From Mesotaenium endlicherianum (lineage: Eukaryota > Streptophyta > Zygnematophyceae > Zygnematales > Mesotaeniaceae), in assembly GCA_009602735.1 (NCBI GenBank), contig WELA01003891.1:331567-395566 (forward strand): a DNA stretch of 64,000 bases. The letters run 5' to 3'. Positions within the stretch are counted from its first letter, which is position 1. Each line of letters starts with the position of its first letter. Position numbers and translations under genes: made by a program. Positions 1-11,181 of the stretch are shown here, in pieces. The notes beneath the pieces are model-generated. The model was given only the letters and a program-made list of their open reading frames with translations. It searched no databases and had not been told where the DNA came from.

Positions 1-1120
1 GGGGGGGGTAGGGTGGGGAGGGCAAAAAGAAAGAATTACGATACGCACTAAGAGTAGTCTGGAACACAAGTCGTTTTGTGTGTTCAGATGAAGGACAGGT
101 GAGCTTCCATCCTTTCAAGCCTACAACTTTATGTCGCGTTTGCTAATTCTCCACCCCAAAGCAGCGCTCCGGTACAGGGGCCACGCTCTTTCGCTCTATA
201 CTCCGGCGGTCCATCTACCCTCGGTGTCAAGATCGAATAAAGGAAAGCAGAACCTTGGAACATTCTAGAGGCAGAAGTCCATCTCTCCCTACATTGGAGG
301 AAGCACCTATCCCCAACAGGGATGTCATTTGGGGCCCCGCCTCTACGTGCATGCTAGCTTGCTCGACACCACCCGCTGCACACATGTCCCCTCTCTCTTA
401 CTGCCTCTGACCCATGCCCATTTTCTTGCTAGCTGCCGATGCCAGAGGTCCTGAGAGAGAAGCTCAGTCAGACACAAGCTGCTTATCCGCCCGAAAGCTG
501 CAAGCTCCTGGCGGGGCGCCATCGATTGCTGCCATGGCAGCAAAGGCAAAGAAGACCTCCCCTCTCTGTCACCAGGCCTCGCTCAGGAGCTGTCTGTTGC
601 CCACTGCTGCCCTATCACACTCGAGGCAATGGGTAGCATGCAGACTCTGGCCGCTGCTCGGCAGAAGCTCAGGTGGGCACGCCATACAATGCGAGAGACA
701 AGTGGCCAAAAGGCCCCAGAAGATTCTGGGGCGCACTTTCGTCCATAATCATTAGCCTACCCTGGGCCCACTGGGTTGTCAACTGCTGCTATGAGTGTCT
801 TCATTTGCGACTATACCCAGGTTGAGACATGAAGTCAATACAAAAGAGGCCGGCTAGGGGTCAAGAATGGCATGAACAGCAGCCCCTCAAGTCTTCACTA
901 TTTAAGAATTGCCTCACGTGCCTGGCAAGTGGCAACGGCAGAAAACAGGGGACAAACTGAGGGGCGACCCACATAAGGAACCGCCAGAATTTGTGTGAGC
1001 CCTCCGCAATAAGGTCAGGGGCAGTAGCCCCCGTAGGCACAAGTAACCGTTTGACAACGACAGGTAATGGTGACAAGATTAAGACCCGGGCAGAATAGGT
1101 CTGATGAAGGTGACACTCAC
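1..1120 (-). other. Intron 1 of the SCAI-like gene (partial)
   Basis: This stretch follows a clear donor site (GTGAGT read on the minus strand, 1120 down to 1115) that closes the SCAI-like exon. I found no continuation of the conserved family sequence on the minus strand before the window edge, so the next exon should lie to the left of base 1 and this is intron. Short ORFs here on both strands have no recognisable content. An intron longer than 1.1 kb is unremarkable for a large, repeat-rich genome. Confidence 0.55.
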
Positions 1121-1404
1121 TTGAGGCCAAGTTCCATGAGCCTGGACCTGTACTCCTGCTGAAACTTCCACAGCTTTGAGTAAATGTTGAATGCTTTCAG
1201 AAAGTAAAGGTCCCACTTTTTCCTGCCATAGGGTGGGAGCTCCCTGAGCCTCGCAAATTTGTGATAGGCTTTCTCCATGAGGCCTGTGAACTCGTCATTG
1301 ATGGCTGCCTGTGAAGGAGTGGCACTGGCAGGCGAGGAAGAGACAAAAGAAGCGATGGAAGAGACAGAAGAGGAACGATGGTGGTGGGGGTGGTGCCCAT
1401 TCAT
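1121..1404 (-). CDS. SCAI-like protein (DUF3550/UPF0682), first coding exon
   Basis: The exon encodes about 94 residues. After a His/Ser-rich start (MNGHHPHHHRSSS) comes a conserved-looking block with the words FTGLMEKAYHKF, LRELPPYGR and LYFLKAFNIYSKLWKFQQEY, ending RLMELGLK. From memory this matches the N-terminal part of plant DUF3550 proteins, relatives of animal SCAI, which acts as a nuclear transcription cofactor; the plant role is poorly known. I chose the internal ATG at 1404 because the open frame upstream (to 1524) lacks family-like sequence. The exon ends in phase 2 at CTCAA|GTGAGT, and the family usually continues with an Arg-Trp-Glu motif after the Lys, which fits a split AA|G codon. 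The remainder is outside the window. The family call rests on recalled similarity, not a search. Confidence 0.65.
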
Positions 1405-3961
1405 CTCGCCAAATATTTGACTTTGTCGACTTGAAGACCTGCGAGGTTTGAACGTGAGTACCAAGAGCGCTTTCTTCAAGACTCCCCTCAGTACCAGAAG
1501 CTGCCCATTGCCAATGAGATTCAAGTAGTAAAGATGGCCCTATGCCAGGCTGTTGGTCACCACAACGGTAGGGCAGAGCCTTTCCGGCACTACCCAGAAC
1601 GTCACTCTCAACCTAGGTCAGACATAAGCACCTACATTGCACAGCAATGCTCTCAGGGATAACGAGAATGGAAGCACGTCTGTCGCCCACATGTTCTTCA
1701 ATTTTCCACCATTTTACACTACCACACCCAGGTCTACTATCATCCCGGTCTCTGCCATAAACGCGACCAAAGTAATGCAAAGCAACCCAGACGCCTGAGC
1801 TCATGTCCCAAGTTACTCGTGAGTCGTAAGTAACCCGACAATTTCTTTCACCAACGCCCGTTGGACGGTCTAAAAATGCTGAGGATGCACTATGCAAGCG
1901 TCGTGCCACAATGCACTACAATTGTGTATCACCAAGATCTGGCGAAGCTGACGAGCAAACTCGCCAATGAACATGAAAGAGCGGAATCTATACCATAACA
2001 TACCATAATAATCAATAATAATTTGCATGAGAAGACAGCCATCATTTGTTTTCCCGCACGCCGTTGCGATTGGCTGAGCATCACAGAGTATCGTATCATT
2101 TGTAATGATGAGGTCGGCGTAAAATGCTTAACAGGGGCCTGCACCATGGGGCTTAATACACGCGATACTTCCGCCCTTACTACAGGAACAGTTTTTCGTT
2201 TCGCCAGAATGATGTTTCTAGTTCCTCAGAGTTGCTCAGAGTAAACAAGTGGACGAAGGATTTTCTCGACGAGGAATTCGATCGTCATAGTTTATGTTGA
2301 ATAAGAAACCGGAGCAGGACCATCTACAAGTGCACTCTTCAGCATGAACAGACTTAGGGATGAATTTCATCATAACCAAATGTCAAAATATGACCTCACT
2401 GTTGTGACATAATGTTGCATACGAACCTGCTTGAGTAGGTGATCCATCTAAAACATGAGAAATTAGCCTCGACATTGTGGAGGCTCTTAGCTATAGCATT
2501 AGCATAACTTAAGGACAGCACCTTCTTACGATCATCAAAATTGTCTCACACTATTCATTTCTCATGATCCCAATTAAATTCATCGAACGTGCAAAGTACA
2601 TGTTGAAAGAAAATTATTATGCTTCTAGTTTGCAATATATCTGCAAGGTTGGTGTAGATGGCATAATCATAAGACCTGCATCTATTTTCAATGAACATCA
2701 AGAGGCTTTGCAGTGTACGCATAGCTGATGAGGTAAGCTATTAAGCCTGGCCAATTGCATGACATAAATAAGCCATCACATAAGCACTTAATGAGGAAAG
2801 CATTACAATAACTACGGGGTCTATTTTCGACCACGCCATTTCCGTCAGTACCCCACCAACAAGAACTGCTAGATTGTTTTCATTGTTTACGAATAAGCGT
2901 ATGCTCTTAACGAATATAGCATATGCTTATGAATGCGCAACCTGATTTTGAACAAGGAGGCAGTGGCCTCTGTCGGAGGCCATCCAGCATTAGAACTCGC
3001 GTGTAAGTTCTTAAAAGAAGAAAGGATCTGGGTTTGGAACTTTAGGTTTGGGTGTAAGTTCAGGGCAAGGGTCGTCTCATGCCTCATGTACAAGATGCAC
3101 ATGTGGCGCCATGTTTGCAACGCTTGATGCCGAAAACGGTCGCTTCATCGCTTTTTGTCACAACATATTGGAGGATAGACCTTGCCGCCTGCATAAGTGA
3201 GCGAAAGAAAGGACTTAGTAGCTGACAGAGAATGCTCATCCTTGCCACGTCATATGTCAGCGGCTAAGGAAGAAAAACTGCAGCTCAGTCCCACCTGATG
3301 GACGCAAGAACATACGTAATCGTAACCATTGCTGGACTCAATTCTCAGCAAAAGCATGCAACCCAAAGAGCCAACGGCGCTCACATACGAAGATATGCTC
3401 AACTGATGTAGGTCAAGCAGTAGCCAAAGCCGCAGCTCATGTGCACCACACACCTGGTCCGTATCAGCAAGGCCGCGCTCGCCAGCCATCTCTTGCAGAA
3501 ACACCACATGCTGTCACCAGACCAGCATCCAAAGGAGTCACATTGAAGAAATAGCATTCAAGAAATTAGCACTTAAGTACAACACTATAGGAGACTGAAT
3601 GGACAATGCTCGCAATCAGACATGTTTCTCTCTTACCGCGAGCAAACATCTTAGAGGGCAGGCTGTAGCCCACACGTAGCATAGTCCTCTCAATGTCTAG
3701 CAGGCAACGGTTTTTGATAGAGGGACAAGGAAGGACAGAGGTCCAGCAAGCTCAACTATCTGGACATGTTCCTGACCTAAGTCGGCTGCAGCTGTTAAGT
3801 TCACACAGTGGACTTAGACCTATATATGTCATGTCACACTCAGGCTTCTCAGGCTGATTCTGATAGCTGAAAGTATAAGACCACCTTTATGCAGTGTTGT
3901 ATTGGCAAACATGACTATAGCCTGATGAGCTCGTAACACGTCCAAGTGAGAGAGCGCTCAC
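1405..3961. other. Intergenic or intronic DNA, no gene recognised
   Basis: This holds the presumed 5' region of the SCAI-like gene and possibly the 3' end of the unknown minus-strand gene above it. The minus-strand segment around 3460-3510 has an acceptor-like and a donor-like signal, but its reading is too short to support an exon. Nothing else stands out on either strand. Confidence 0.4.
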
Positions 3962-4106
3962 CCCCTCTTCACCGTTACTGCAGGTGTGGGGTCTGGCACC
4001 GGGGTGCTTGGCAAACTTACAAAGTCCTCCAGGGTGTAACTTCCAACGGATGGTGACTCCGGTGGGTCGGAAGGGCCTGTCTCCTGCTCCCACCGATCCA
4101 CAATGG
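3962..4106 (-). CDS. Unknown host gene, third visible exon
   Basis: Read on the minus strand, this follows a good acceptor (tctgcag) and gives an open frame with words such as IVDRWEQETGPSDPPES and GSYTLEDFVSLPSTPVPD, a Pro/Ser-rich acidic linker-like segment. It starts with two bases that complete a codon, matching the phase-1 end of the exon at 5014-5374. It ends in phase 2 at a GTGAGC donor; a second good donor (GTAAGT) lies inside at 4020, so the 3' boundary is uncertain. I do not recognise the protein. Downstream exons toward base 1405 were not identified with confidence. Confidence 0.5.
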
Positions 4107-5013
4107 CTGCAGACTAAGTGACCACCTTGACCCTGCGCTCCTTACCTGAGGATTTTCTACGCCTCAAGTGACCCAAGACTCCTACTCACATGATATGTAT
4201 CAGCCAGCTCCCAACATGCCCACCATGCTTAATGGGACTAACGTTTGCCTCAGCTGCGCAACCTGATGGGCCCATGATAGGATATTGAGCAGGACCCCAG
4301 CACGCAGACTGCTGCTACTCCAACCAAAATTGTTTACTTTGACGTGATGCTAATCAGATACGAGGCAAACTTGCTGTCAAGGGTCAACAACCCCAAAGTC
4401 CTACACAATAGAGGTGAATATAATGTAGCTGTTTTCACAAGGTTCAGCGTCTGCCTACGTCCCCCAAAATGGTTCCACTTCTATCCTCAAAGTGATGAGC
4501 ACTGGAACAAAGCCAAGTACCTTTGAAAATATTTTTTTACAGACGTCGACATTCTGCGCATACGTGATGACAATGCGCAGCACTTTATCTGCAGGACAAA
4601 CACAAACATAGTCATAGGAGCGGGTGGCAGTTAGATGGAGGTGGATGGAACAACCATGGCACGCAGTGTACAAGAAGCAACAAACTTTAAGGCCCTATGG
4701 TGCCAGGGATTGTGACAAAACATCTGCTCACACAAATTAAAATAATCGTAATCCAGTTGTTTTGGATCCTGAGGTCTGCATATTGCATGTCTGAGGCATC
4801 TATATAGTCTAGTTTAGTCAACACTAGTAGAGGGCAATGCTTTCAGTGTGGAGGTATAAAATACAGCCAGGCACTAGAAACCACACAAATGATGTGAAAC
4901 CTGCTTCTAGATGGTTGGCCTAAGTCTAAACGCCAGCCAAGGTTAACTTCCTCGGAAGTACAGAAAGTGCTAGAGGCACAGCACAAATAGCAGTCCTACT
5001 CGAATTAGCTTAC

Positions 5014-5374
5014 CTGCATCTGGAAGGTTATGTTTTCCAGCCATAGAGGCGAGCCAATCCATTTGACTCTGGAGGAGTTTCAATGATGCTTTCACCTTGA
5101 TCCCCTTTGGGGCGGACACTGCCACCTGACCACAGAACAAAGAATCATCGATGACAGGTCCTGGGACAAGAGAAATGACTTCTTTGATTAGTTGCACTAC
5201 ACTGCAGTCTTGCAGTACACCACCTGATTTGTCTCTGAATGTGCTCAAGAACACACTTCTTGCATCCTTAAGCCACATCAATTTCCTTCCATGGGAAGGC
5301 GTAACATGCGTTAGACCATAAGAAGACTCTAAAAACTGCAGCACTGGCTCTACGCTTGAGCTTTTGACCAGCCT
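5014..5374 (-). CDS. Unknown host gene, second visible exon
   Basis: An open minus-strand segment of 361 bp bounded by an acceptor (attgtag, 5' end at 5374) and a strong donor (GCAG|GTAAGC, last exon base 5014). It encodes about 120 residues including VEPVLQFLESSYGLTH, LQDCSVVQLIKEVISLVPG and KASLKLLQSQMDWLASMAG, a mixed alpha-helical, globular-looking sequence. There is no ATG-initiated start in the segment, which supports an internal exon. Phase 0 at its start matches a donor after AAG at 5864, and phase 1 at its end matches the exon at 3962-4106. I do not recognise the family. The matching phases over three segments are the main reason to believe it. Confidence 0.55.
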
Positions 5375-5853
5375 CTACAATTTAACTTGAAGAGATATAC
5401 ACCCACTTAGCAGCTGAGTTGCTGCACCCACTTCAAATTTCATAAGCGCTTCGCCTGTGAATATAAGAGTTGTGGGCCTGACAGCCTTCTCCATCAAGAG
5501 TTCGTATCTCCAAAGGTCTCAAGCAGAATGCATCAACTCAATGCTTGCACTATGATTGAACACCATGGGCCCCTACCCCTCCCACAGTGCACCAGCTTTA
5601 AGGAGCAAGATGGGTAGTAACCACAAACCGGAGAAGCAGACGTGCGCCAATGGGACAAGATACTGAAAGCTTAAACATTTATTTTGAATGCAAGCAATTA
5701 TCTGCACATGGGCTTGTCATATGACAAGATCTCAAAGGTCTATCCATATTTATTGACCAGGAACACAAGCGGTGCTCAGGTAGTCTCTTTAGATGGACTT
5801 TCAGAATATGTACATAAGAGCAAGCTTATAGAACGCTACACAAATCTGCATGG

Positions 5854-6014
5854 TCAGCTAACCTTTTTAGCAAGGTCTTGACGCCTAGAGTAAATGCTGA
5901 AGCCATAGTAACCCACAGCTCCGAGTATGATAGTGCCAGCCAAGACTGCAAAATTATGAACGTCGTCGTCACTCATCCTCTTGGCTATATTGTGAGCTTG
6001 CTTAAAGTTGTCCC
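5854..6014 (-). CDS. Unknown host gene, first visible exon with a membrane segment
   Basis: After an acceptor (ggctacag) the minus strand reads an open frame with GDNFKQAHNIAKRMSDDD followed by a hydrophobic stretch (VLAGTIILGAVGYYGF, one probable transmembrane helix) and a basic tail SIYSRRQDLAKK. It either ends at a TGA at 5854-5856 as a terminal exon or splices at AAG|GTTAGC (exon end 5864) into the exon at 5014-5374, with which the phase agrees. In the second case the gene encodes a single-pass membrane protein with a long soluble domain. Upstream exons were not found. Family unknown. Confidence 0.4.
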
Positions 6015-6567
6015 CTGTAGCCAGTTCTCACCCGCTACTTCTTGCTACCTCTCGAGTCTTCATGCTTTCTAACTTCTTCGTAGATGTGCAACAGTGGAGC
6101 TTGCTCGACGGAGCCCCTCATCGTTGCGAGAGGAGTCGGGACTCTGGACATATGAAGTCGTATATGCAACGTGTGACCGAAAAGGCCTGTTGACTTTCTA
6201 ATAGTATGTACTACCGACATTGGTGAAGGTGTACAGTCCATTTCCGGCCACTTTCGGTTCGCTTCATATGGCTACTTGGATTGTTACTTTCTCGTATCAT
6301 GTCCAAATGGGTTTGAAGTATGTCAGTGTTTGAAGAATGTATGTGCGGGTATGTAAGTGTGAAGAATGTATGTGTGGCAAGTTCAGCTGCCCTGTAGGGT
6401 ACGTAGAAAATTGTTGAAGAGCTTGGTAAAATTGAGTCAGAAGAGTCTGAGACAAGTTTATCTACCACCACATCTGAGGTCTCCTGCTTAAGTTGTAGGC
6501 CCTCACCTTCATACTTTATGTGGTATCATCTACCTCAGGTTGAAAGCTTCCACTCTACAATTTAGGC

Positions 6568-7090
6568 GCCGTCAAAACATCTGCCGTGAGTGCGACCTAG
6601 CGTACCATCACATTACTCTGTGAAATTTAGCTTAGGCTCAGGGTCAGGGTTACAATTAGAGCTTTAGGATGCCGTCAAGGCCATCAATTGCGAAGAGAAC
6701 CTCCAGTATTATCACATAACTCTGTGAACTTAGGATTTCCCCCTGTGCCGTCGCCTCCCAATGGCTCAGAGTTAGTGCGAAGGTTCTGGTTTAATTTCTG
6801 CCATCAGGGTTTAGTCCCGGTTTTGAGTCTCGTCAGCGCCATCAGCCGCAATGGCGACCCCCAGTACCGTCGCACTCGTCCCTCTGTAAAAAATTGAGGG
6901 TACAATTAAAGTTAATCTTAGGGTTGGGGTGCCATCATGGCCACCGGCTGCAAGGACAATTTTTGGTACCGCCCCACTGCTCCTAAGGTAACCTTCAGCT
7001 AAGAAATCACTTCTCAGTTAAATCTTTGTTACAACCGTCAGCTGCGAGGGCAACCACGGGGTACTGCTACATGCATACCTTAATTTGAGA
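6568..7090. repeat. Degenerate ~105-bp tandem repeat
   Basis: A motif of the form gccatca-n-gctgcaa-g-caac-n-ccagtaccgtc-n-actctgtaa recurs at about 6568, 6671, 6838, 6931 and 7035. Spacing is close to 100-106 bp except for one longer interval of about 167 bp. The units are strongly diverged and are separated by G-rich telomere-like words such as agggtcagggtta and cttagggttgg. No ORF runs through them. It looks like an old local satellite. Confidence 0.45.
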
Positions 7091-7254
7091 GTCGGGGCAT
7101 GGGTCAAGTTTGACGGTGGGGTTAGGAGGTGAGTGCCTCGGAGGCCGTCAGGTGCACAATTGACCGCTGGCAATGTCGCATGCCCCTGACTCCGACTTTT
7201 TTAGGTATATACGCCGGGGCAAGGTTAGTAAATTCCTCTAGCAACAGCTGGGCT

Positions 7255-7350
7255 TAGGGCTTGGCATATGGTAATGGTTAGGGTAGGGCTTGGATTCGAA
7301 TTAGGGTTAGTTTAAGGTTATGTTGAGGGCTAGGGTTTGTCGGGGTTAAT
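7255..7350 (+). repeat. Telomere-like G-rich tract
   Basis: Short runs such as ggttagggtaggg, aattagggttag and gctagggtttg occur in about 95 bp. They resemble the plant-type TTTAGGG repeat but never form a perfect array. This could be a decayed interstitial telomeric tract or simple G/T-rich sequence. Confidence 0.35.
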
Positions 7351-7933
7351 CAGTCTAGAAACAGTCGTAGATTTTCGTTGCATGCCCACGTAGTCGATTC
7401 TTAAAGCCGATGCATGGCAGGCCTGCCAGCTGTGAAGTGTGCAGATAGCTCTCTCCGGCAGGGGAGCCTGTTGGACTCTGACACCTGGCACAGCTCGGCA
7501 GCGCGCCAGGCAGCAACCCCGTCGGCCAAGCGGCTAGTTTGCTCGCGGTTGGCGGGGCCCACTTGATGATCCGGACTCGACATTGTGGGTCTTGGCAATC
7601 TTGAGATCATGACTCGAGTATCAGGCGTGCACAAGAAGCTAAGAATGACAGCGATCTTCGGAACAGGTGGTGCACAAACAGCGGAAGGAACTCTGAACTC
7701 GCGTGCAGATCTGCGGCAGACTGACAGCTGTCCTCCCATCCCCCCCCTTGCCCCCTTCTCCTCCTTCATTTCTCTTGTGCGGAGAGCTTCTAAGGGGACC
7801 CCTCTACTACGCCGTGGTGCTGGGACTTGCCACCATGTGCTTCTGGCGCAACTGCCATATAGGCGGCATCGCGGTGGCTCTCATGTGTGGCGACGGTGGT
7901 GACCAAATCTCAAAGCCCCTATACCTTCTGCTC

Positions 7934-8005
7934 TGAACCCTAACCGTCAGCCAGCCCTAAGCCAAGCCCGAGGGCCTTGACTATGAACCCTGAGCCTTGA
8001 ACCGC
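7934..8005 (-). repeat. Telomere-like C-rich tract
   Basis: Words such as gaaccctaacc, agccctaagcc and gaaccctgagcc repeat loosely, the complementary strand of the G-rich tract at 7255-7350. Between the two tracts (7400-7930) I see only unsupported ORFs. Confidence 0.3.
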
Positions 8006-8339
8006 ATTAAGTCCTCGTATTGAGCTTCAACACCACGTTTCTCTTTGTTCTAAACCCCAACACAAAGGCTAGTCTTTTACCGTGAAGCCTATAAGACTCT
8101 GAAAACACACCGAGCACTTTGAACGGTCCTAAACACACTGAAGATGAAACACACGATAAACTCCTTTGCCCATCCTCCTCCTTTCTCCCTCCTCCTCTCC
8201 CTGGGGCCACTACGGTGCGCCAGCACTTCTATGGGAGCAAATACGTGGTTGCACGCTCAGCCTGCATGTCAGTCCTCAGTGGGAGGTAATGGTTTGAGCT
8301 TGAATTGCAGTTGGAGGCCCTTATTTTCTTCCCTCTCTG

Positions 8340-8600
8340 TGTCTGTCTCTGTCACTATGTGTAAGTGCGCACACGTGTGTGCATGTGTGTGTGTGTGTGC
8401 CTTGTACGTGTGTGGGTGTGAGTGTATGCATGGACATCTGCATGTGTGTCATACATCTGTGTGCCCCTATACATACATGTACATTCATGCACAAATCTTT
8501 GTGTGTATGTCAAAACGCACCTCACTGCCCGAAATGCACATGTGCTTCATGCACGTGCCTGTGCCCGTGCGCTTGCGTACGTGCGACTGTGCTTGGGTGT
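8340..8600. repeat. TG/TGTG-rich low-complexity tract
   Basis: About 260 bp of TG-rich simple sequence with a (TG)n core near 8375-8400 and many cacatg/catgtg words. It produces Cys/Val-rich ORFs in several plus frames that reflect composition, not coding. Confidence 0.7.
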
Positions 8601-8604
8601 TTAG

Positions 8605-9470
8605 GGCTTGGGAGCTATCAATGACTCATGAAACTGCCTCACATTACATTCTTGGTGCTGGAGCTATTTCTCTTCAATGTACTTTGAGGCATAAGCTTGA
8701 GTTTTTAAAAAACTTCAATATGCGAAGCAGTTTTAGGACAAGAAATTAGCCACTAAATTTGAGGGTTGTCCACTTTCAGGCTACATGCTAAGGCTTGCGT
8801 GCTTACTTGCGTGTGTGCATTTGCATGGGTGCGTACGCGGGGAGGCACTGCAGGCATCGCCGACAACGCTTCGAGGCGGCTAGGGTCTGCTAAGTTGCAG
8901 TGGACAAGCAGGGTGACGCCATGCACGGGCAGCCGGGGAGCTTGTATGTTCTTGGTGGTGACACCTGTCCTAGGGCCTGAAAGCTCCTTAACACTATGGT
9001 TGGTTGGCAGACGAATGTGCTGCTAGAGGTGTATATGGTGTGCTTGAGGCCCTGATGATGGGCCCGGGCAGCCAGGCAGAAGGTGGCTTGCTGCCATTCT
9101 TAGAAGTAGCTATTATGAAGTGGCACAAGCGGTGCATGGAACAGGGAGACCATAGATAGCCTGCTGTTGCCACTCTGCGTCACAGGATAAATTCACATTC
9201 AGTTCCAACTTGTGCCATACGCGTCAACTTTGCAGATGTTAACAAGTCTATGTAGTCCGATGGGCTATCTGAAAGCATGCAAGGGTTGTGCACTTTGCCG
9301 ACGTTGCATGAAAGTGTGACCAGAACAGTATTCATTCACACCCGACCAGAGGAAGAAATGGTACTCAAGTGAAGACAAGCAAGTACTATGTGCTTATACG
9401 AGGGGATGTGAGTTCATGAGTGAACTTGACGTAAAAATGGAGAAAAATGCACAGTACTTTTCACCAGCTC
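8605..9470. other. Gene-free stretch downstream of the mTERF4-like gene
   Basis: No convincing ORF, RNA gene or repeat is visible here on either strand. It presumably contains the 3' flank of the mTERF4-like gene. Confidence 0.4.
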
Positions 9471-9473
9471 CTT

Positions 9474-9479
9474 TTTATT
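9474..9479 (-). other. Candidate polyadenylation signal (AATAAA)
   Basis: AATAAA reads on the minus strand about 75 bases after the mTERF4-like stop codon, a plausible distance for a short 3' UTR. A single hexamer match is weak evidence on its own. Confidence 0.35.
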
Positions 9480-9552
9480 GTAAATGAATCCTAGACAACT
9501 TTATCTTACAATAATGTATCATGTTGCAACACGTAGCTCATGGAGGGCCTTG

Positions 9553-11181
9553 CTATCTCACAGGCCCTTCAGAGAAGTCAACAGTAGTTCTATCCTGGAA
9601 TTTCTGGTCATCGCAGTCTAACATCCAGGCCAGGCTGCACTGGATACCCGTAGCTTTCACTATCTTTGCACGGCGGCTGATGAAGGCCAAGTCTAACGCA
9701 AAATAGGTGGGATAGATGACAACATCATGCAATGATCTACTCATGTTACGCAGTAAAAATTGAATCTTTGGCCTCAGAGTTTGTTCTATGCTCATGTGCA
9801 ACACCTTCGGGCAACCTAAAACAAGCGTCTTCACATCTTCTGAAGTAAAGCCTGATGCATTTAAAAACACCACCTTTCTCTGTGCGAGTGTGGTATCCAC
9901 ATCCACAATCCTGGGATAAGCGGCAAAGATCGAAGCAACATCCTCATCCTCCAACATGAAACTGCTCTTAAGCCAGGCCGCCATAGGAGGCAACTTGTCC
10001 TCTACCTTGAAAGTAAGGATGTCGGGATAACGGATGACCACTTCGCTCAATTGGTCAGGCTGAACTCCGACTCTGAGAATACTCTCGACAGCTGGCTTGA
10101 TCTGTCTCTCCAGGCTGAGAGTGAGTATGTTACCATTGGTCTCTATTATTGCTGCCGTTTGAGCTTTGGTGATCCCAAGAGACATGAGGTACTCAACTTT
10201 TGGCAGGAGGTTGTTTCCAACTCTCATTCCCATAATTTCTGGTGCCCTTGTGAGAATAGGTCCAACAGATCTCAGGCCTACTCCCAAGCTGACCATGAAG
10301 TTAACAGACGTGCTCATGGTCCCTTCCAACTTAAATCCGAGGACTTCAGGAGACCTAAGGATGACAGCTTCTAGTGCAGACCGTGATATTCCTAACCCCA
10401 TCAGGTAGTCTATGATGGGCATCAGGTCGACTATCACGCTCGAGTACAAGACCCTAGGATACCTGCTCACTAGAGTAGGCAAATTTTCCTTGCGAATGGG
10501 TATGTTCTCAAGGTAGGTTAATACTGGTATAAAATTTCTAGCAACACTGCAGCCGACTAAGGGCGGGAAATCGTTGACAACCTGTGCTACGTCCACCCCA
10601 AAATTTCTGAGAAACTCTAATCGCTCTTTAACAATCTCTAGTGACTCTGGAAGATCAAGGTCTTCAAATTGGTCCATGTCTATATCCACCGACTGAAGAT
10701 ACTTCAAAATAGGAGCCCTCTTAAGTGTTTCAACACTTCTTCGTTCGCCCCTGTGTATTCTGGCCCCAAATCCAGCTCCACTTCCTGCAGCATGAGCATA
10801 TTCTTCGTCCTCGTCTGATTCGTCTTCCCCGTCAGGTGCAGGTTCTTCCCTTGACACATTCCGGCTCACGACGTCAGAATATATGGACAAGTGTGCCCTT
10901 GATGTTCCGCTGGTAAGTTTGGAAGTCGCTGTGTTGGTGAGGTTGCCTTGGTACCTGACCTGCCAGCTGCGGTGACGAGAGTCTATGATAAGAGGCTCCT
11001 TGTTGGCAAAATGGGGCAGAGTGTCGAGAGAGGACCCTAAGAAGTAACGAATTACTCTCTGGCCCCGACCTAATTTTCCACACAATAAGTGGCTCATCAT
11101 GTCTCCTGTAGGACCTCCTCCATTAAAGAGACTGAGACAGGCCATAGAACATGAATTCCTCGGCGCCGCATGAATTGTCAC
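9553..11181 (-). CDS. mTERF4: mTERF-family organellar nucleic-acid-binding protein, BSM/RUG2 (mTERF4) type
   Basis: A single uninterrupted ORF of 542 residues. The first ~100 residues are Ser/Thr/Arg-rich with few acids, as in an organelle-targeting peptide. An acidic segment (EEPAPDGEDESDEDEE) lies at about 112-127. From about 185 to 520 there are tandem ~35-residue mTERF motifs with the typical Pro-Xaa-Val/Ile-Leu pattern (YPRVL, SPEVLGFKL, APEIMGMRV, YPDILTFKV, CPKVLHMSI). The words VLGFKLEGTMSTSV (about 280-293) and CSLAWMLDCDDQKFQDR (515-531) closely match what I recall of Arabidopsis BSM/RUG2 and maize mTERF4. Those proteins act in plastids and mitochondria, chiefly in intron splicing and RNA maturation. 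The ATG at 11181 is the first in frame; alternatives at residues 13 and 28-29 would still leave a presequence. The gene appears intronless. Confidence 0.92.
   Translation of the reverse strand: MTIHAAPRNSCSMACLSLFNGGGPTGDMMSHLLCGKLGRGQRVIRYFLGSSLDTLPHFANKEPLIIDSRHRSWQVRYQGNLTNTATSKLTSGTSRAHLSIYSDVVSRNVSREEPAPDGEDESDEDEEYAHAAGSGAGFGARIHRGERRSVETLKRAPILKYLQSVDIDMDQFEDLDLPESLEIVKERLEFLRNFGVDVAQVVNDFPPLVGCSVARNFIPVLTYLENIPIRKENLPTLVSRYPRVLYSSVIVDLMPIIDYLMGLGISRSALEAVILRSPEVLGFKLEGTMSTSVNFMVSLGVGLRSVGPILTRAPEIMGMRVGNNLLPKVEYLMSLGITKAQTAAIIETNGNILTLSLERQIKPAVESILRVGVQPDQLSEVVIRYPDILTFKVEDKLPPMAAWLKSSFMLEDEDVASIFAAYPRIVDVDTTLAQRKVVFLNASGFTSEDVKTLVLGCPKVLHMSIEQTLRPKIQFLLRNMSRSLHDVVIYPTYFALDLAFISRRAKIVKATGIQCSLAWMLDCDDQKFQDRTTVDFSEGPVR

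Noticed and set aside
414-755. Plus-strand ORFs in the first kilobase
   Set aside because: No recognisable content, overlapping frames, and the region is best read as an intron of the minus-strand SCAI-like gene.
1613-1909. A 98-residue minus-strand ORF upstream of the SCAI-like exon
   Set aside because: No splice signals or recognisable motifs tie it to either neighbouring gene.
3460-3510. A possible further exon of the unknown host gene
   Set aside because: Acceptor- and donor-like signals exist, but the segment is only about 35 bp and the phase fits only one of several choices.
8144-8749. A 201-residue plus-strand ORF rich in Cys, Val and His
   Set aside because: It follows the TG-rich low-complexity tract; overlapping frames give similar sequences, so composition explains it.
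10051-10408. Plus-strand ORFs opposite mTERF4
   Set aside because: Antisense shadows of a well-supported gene.
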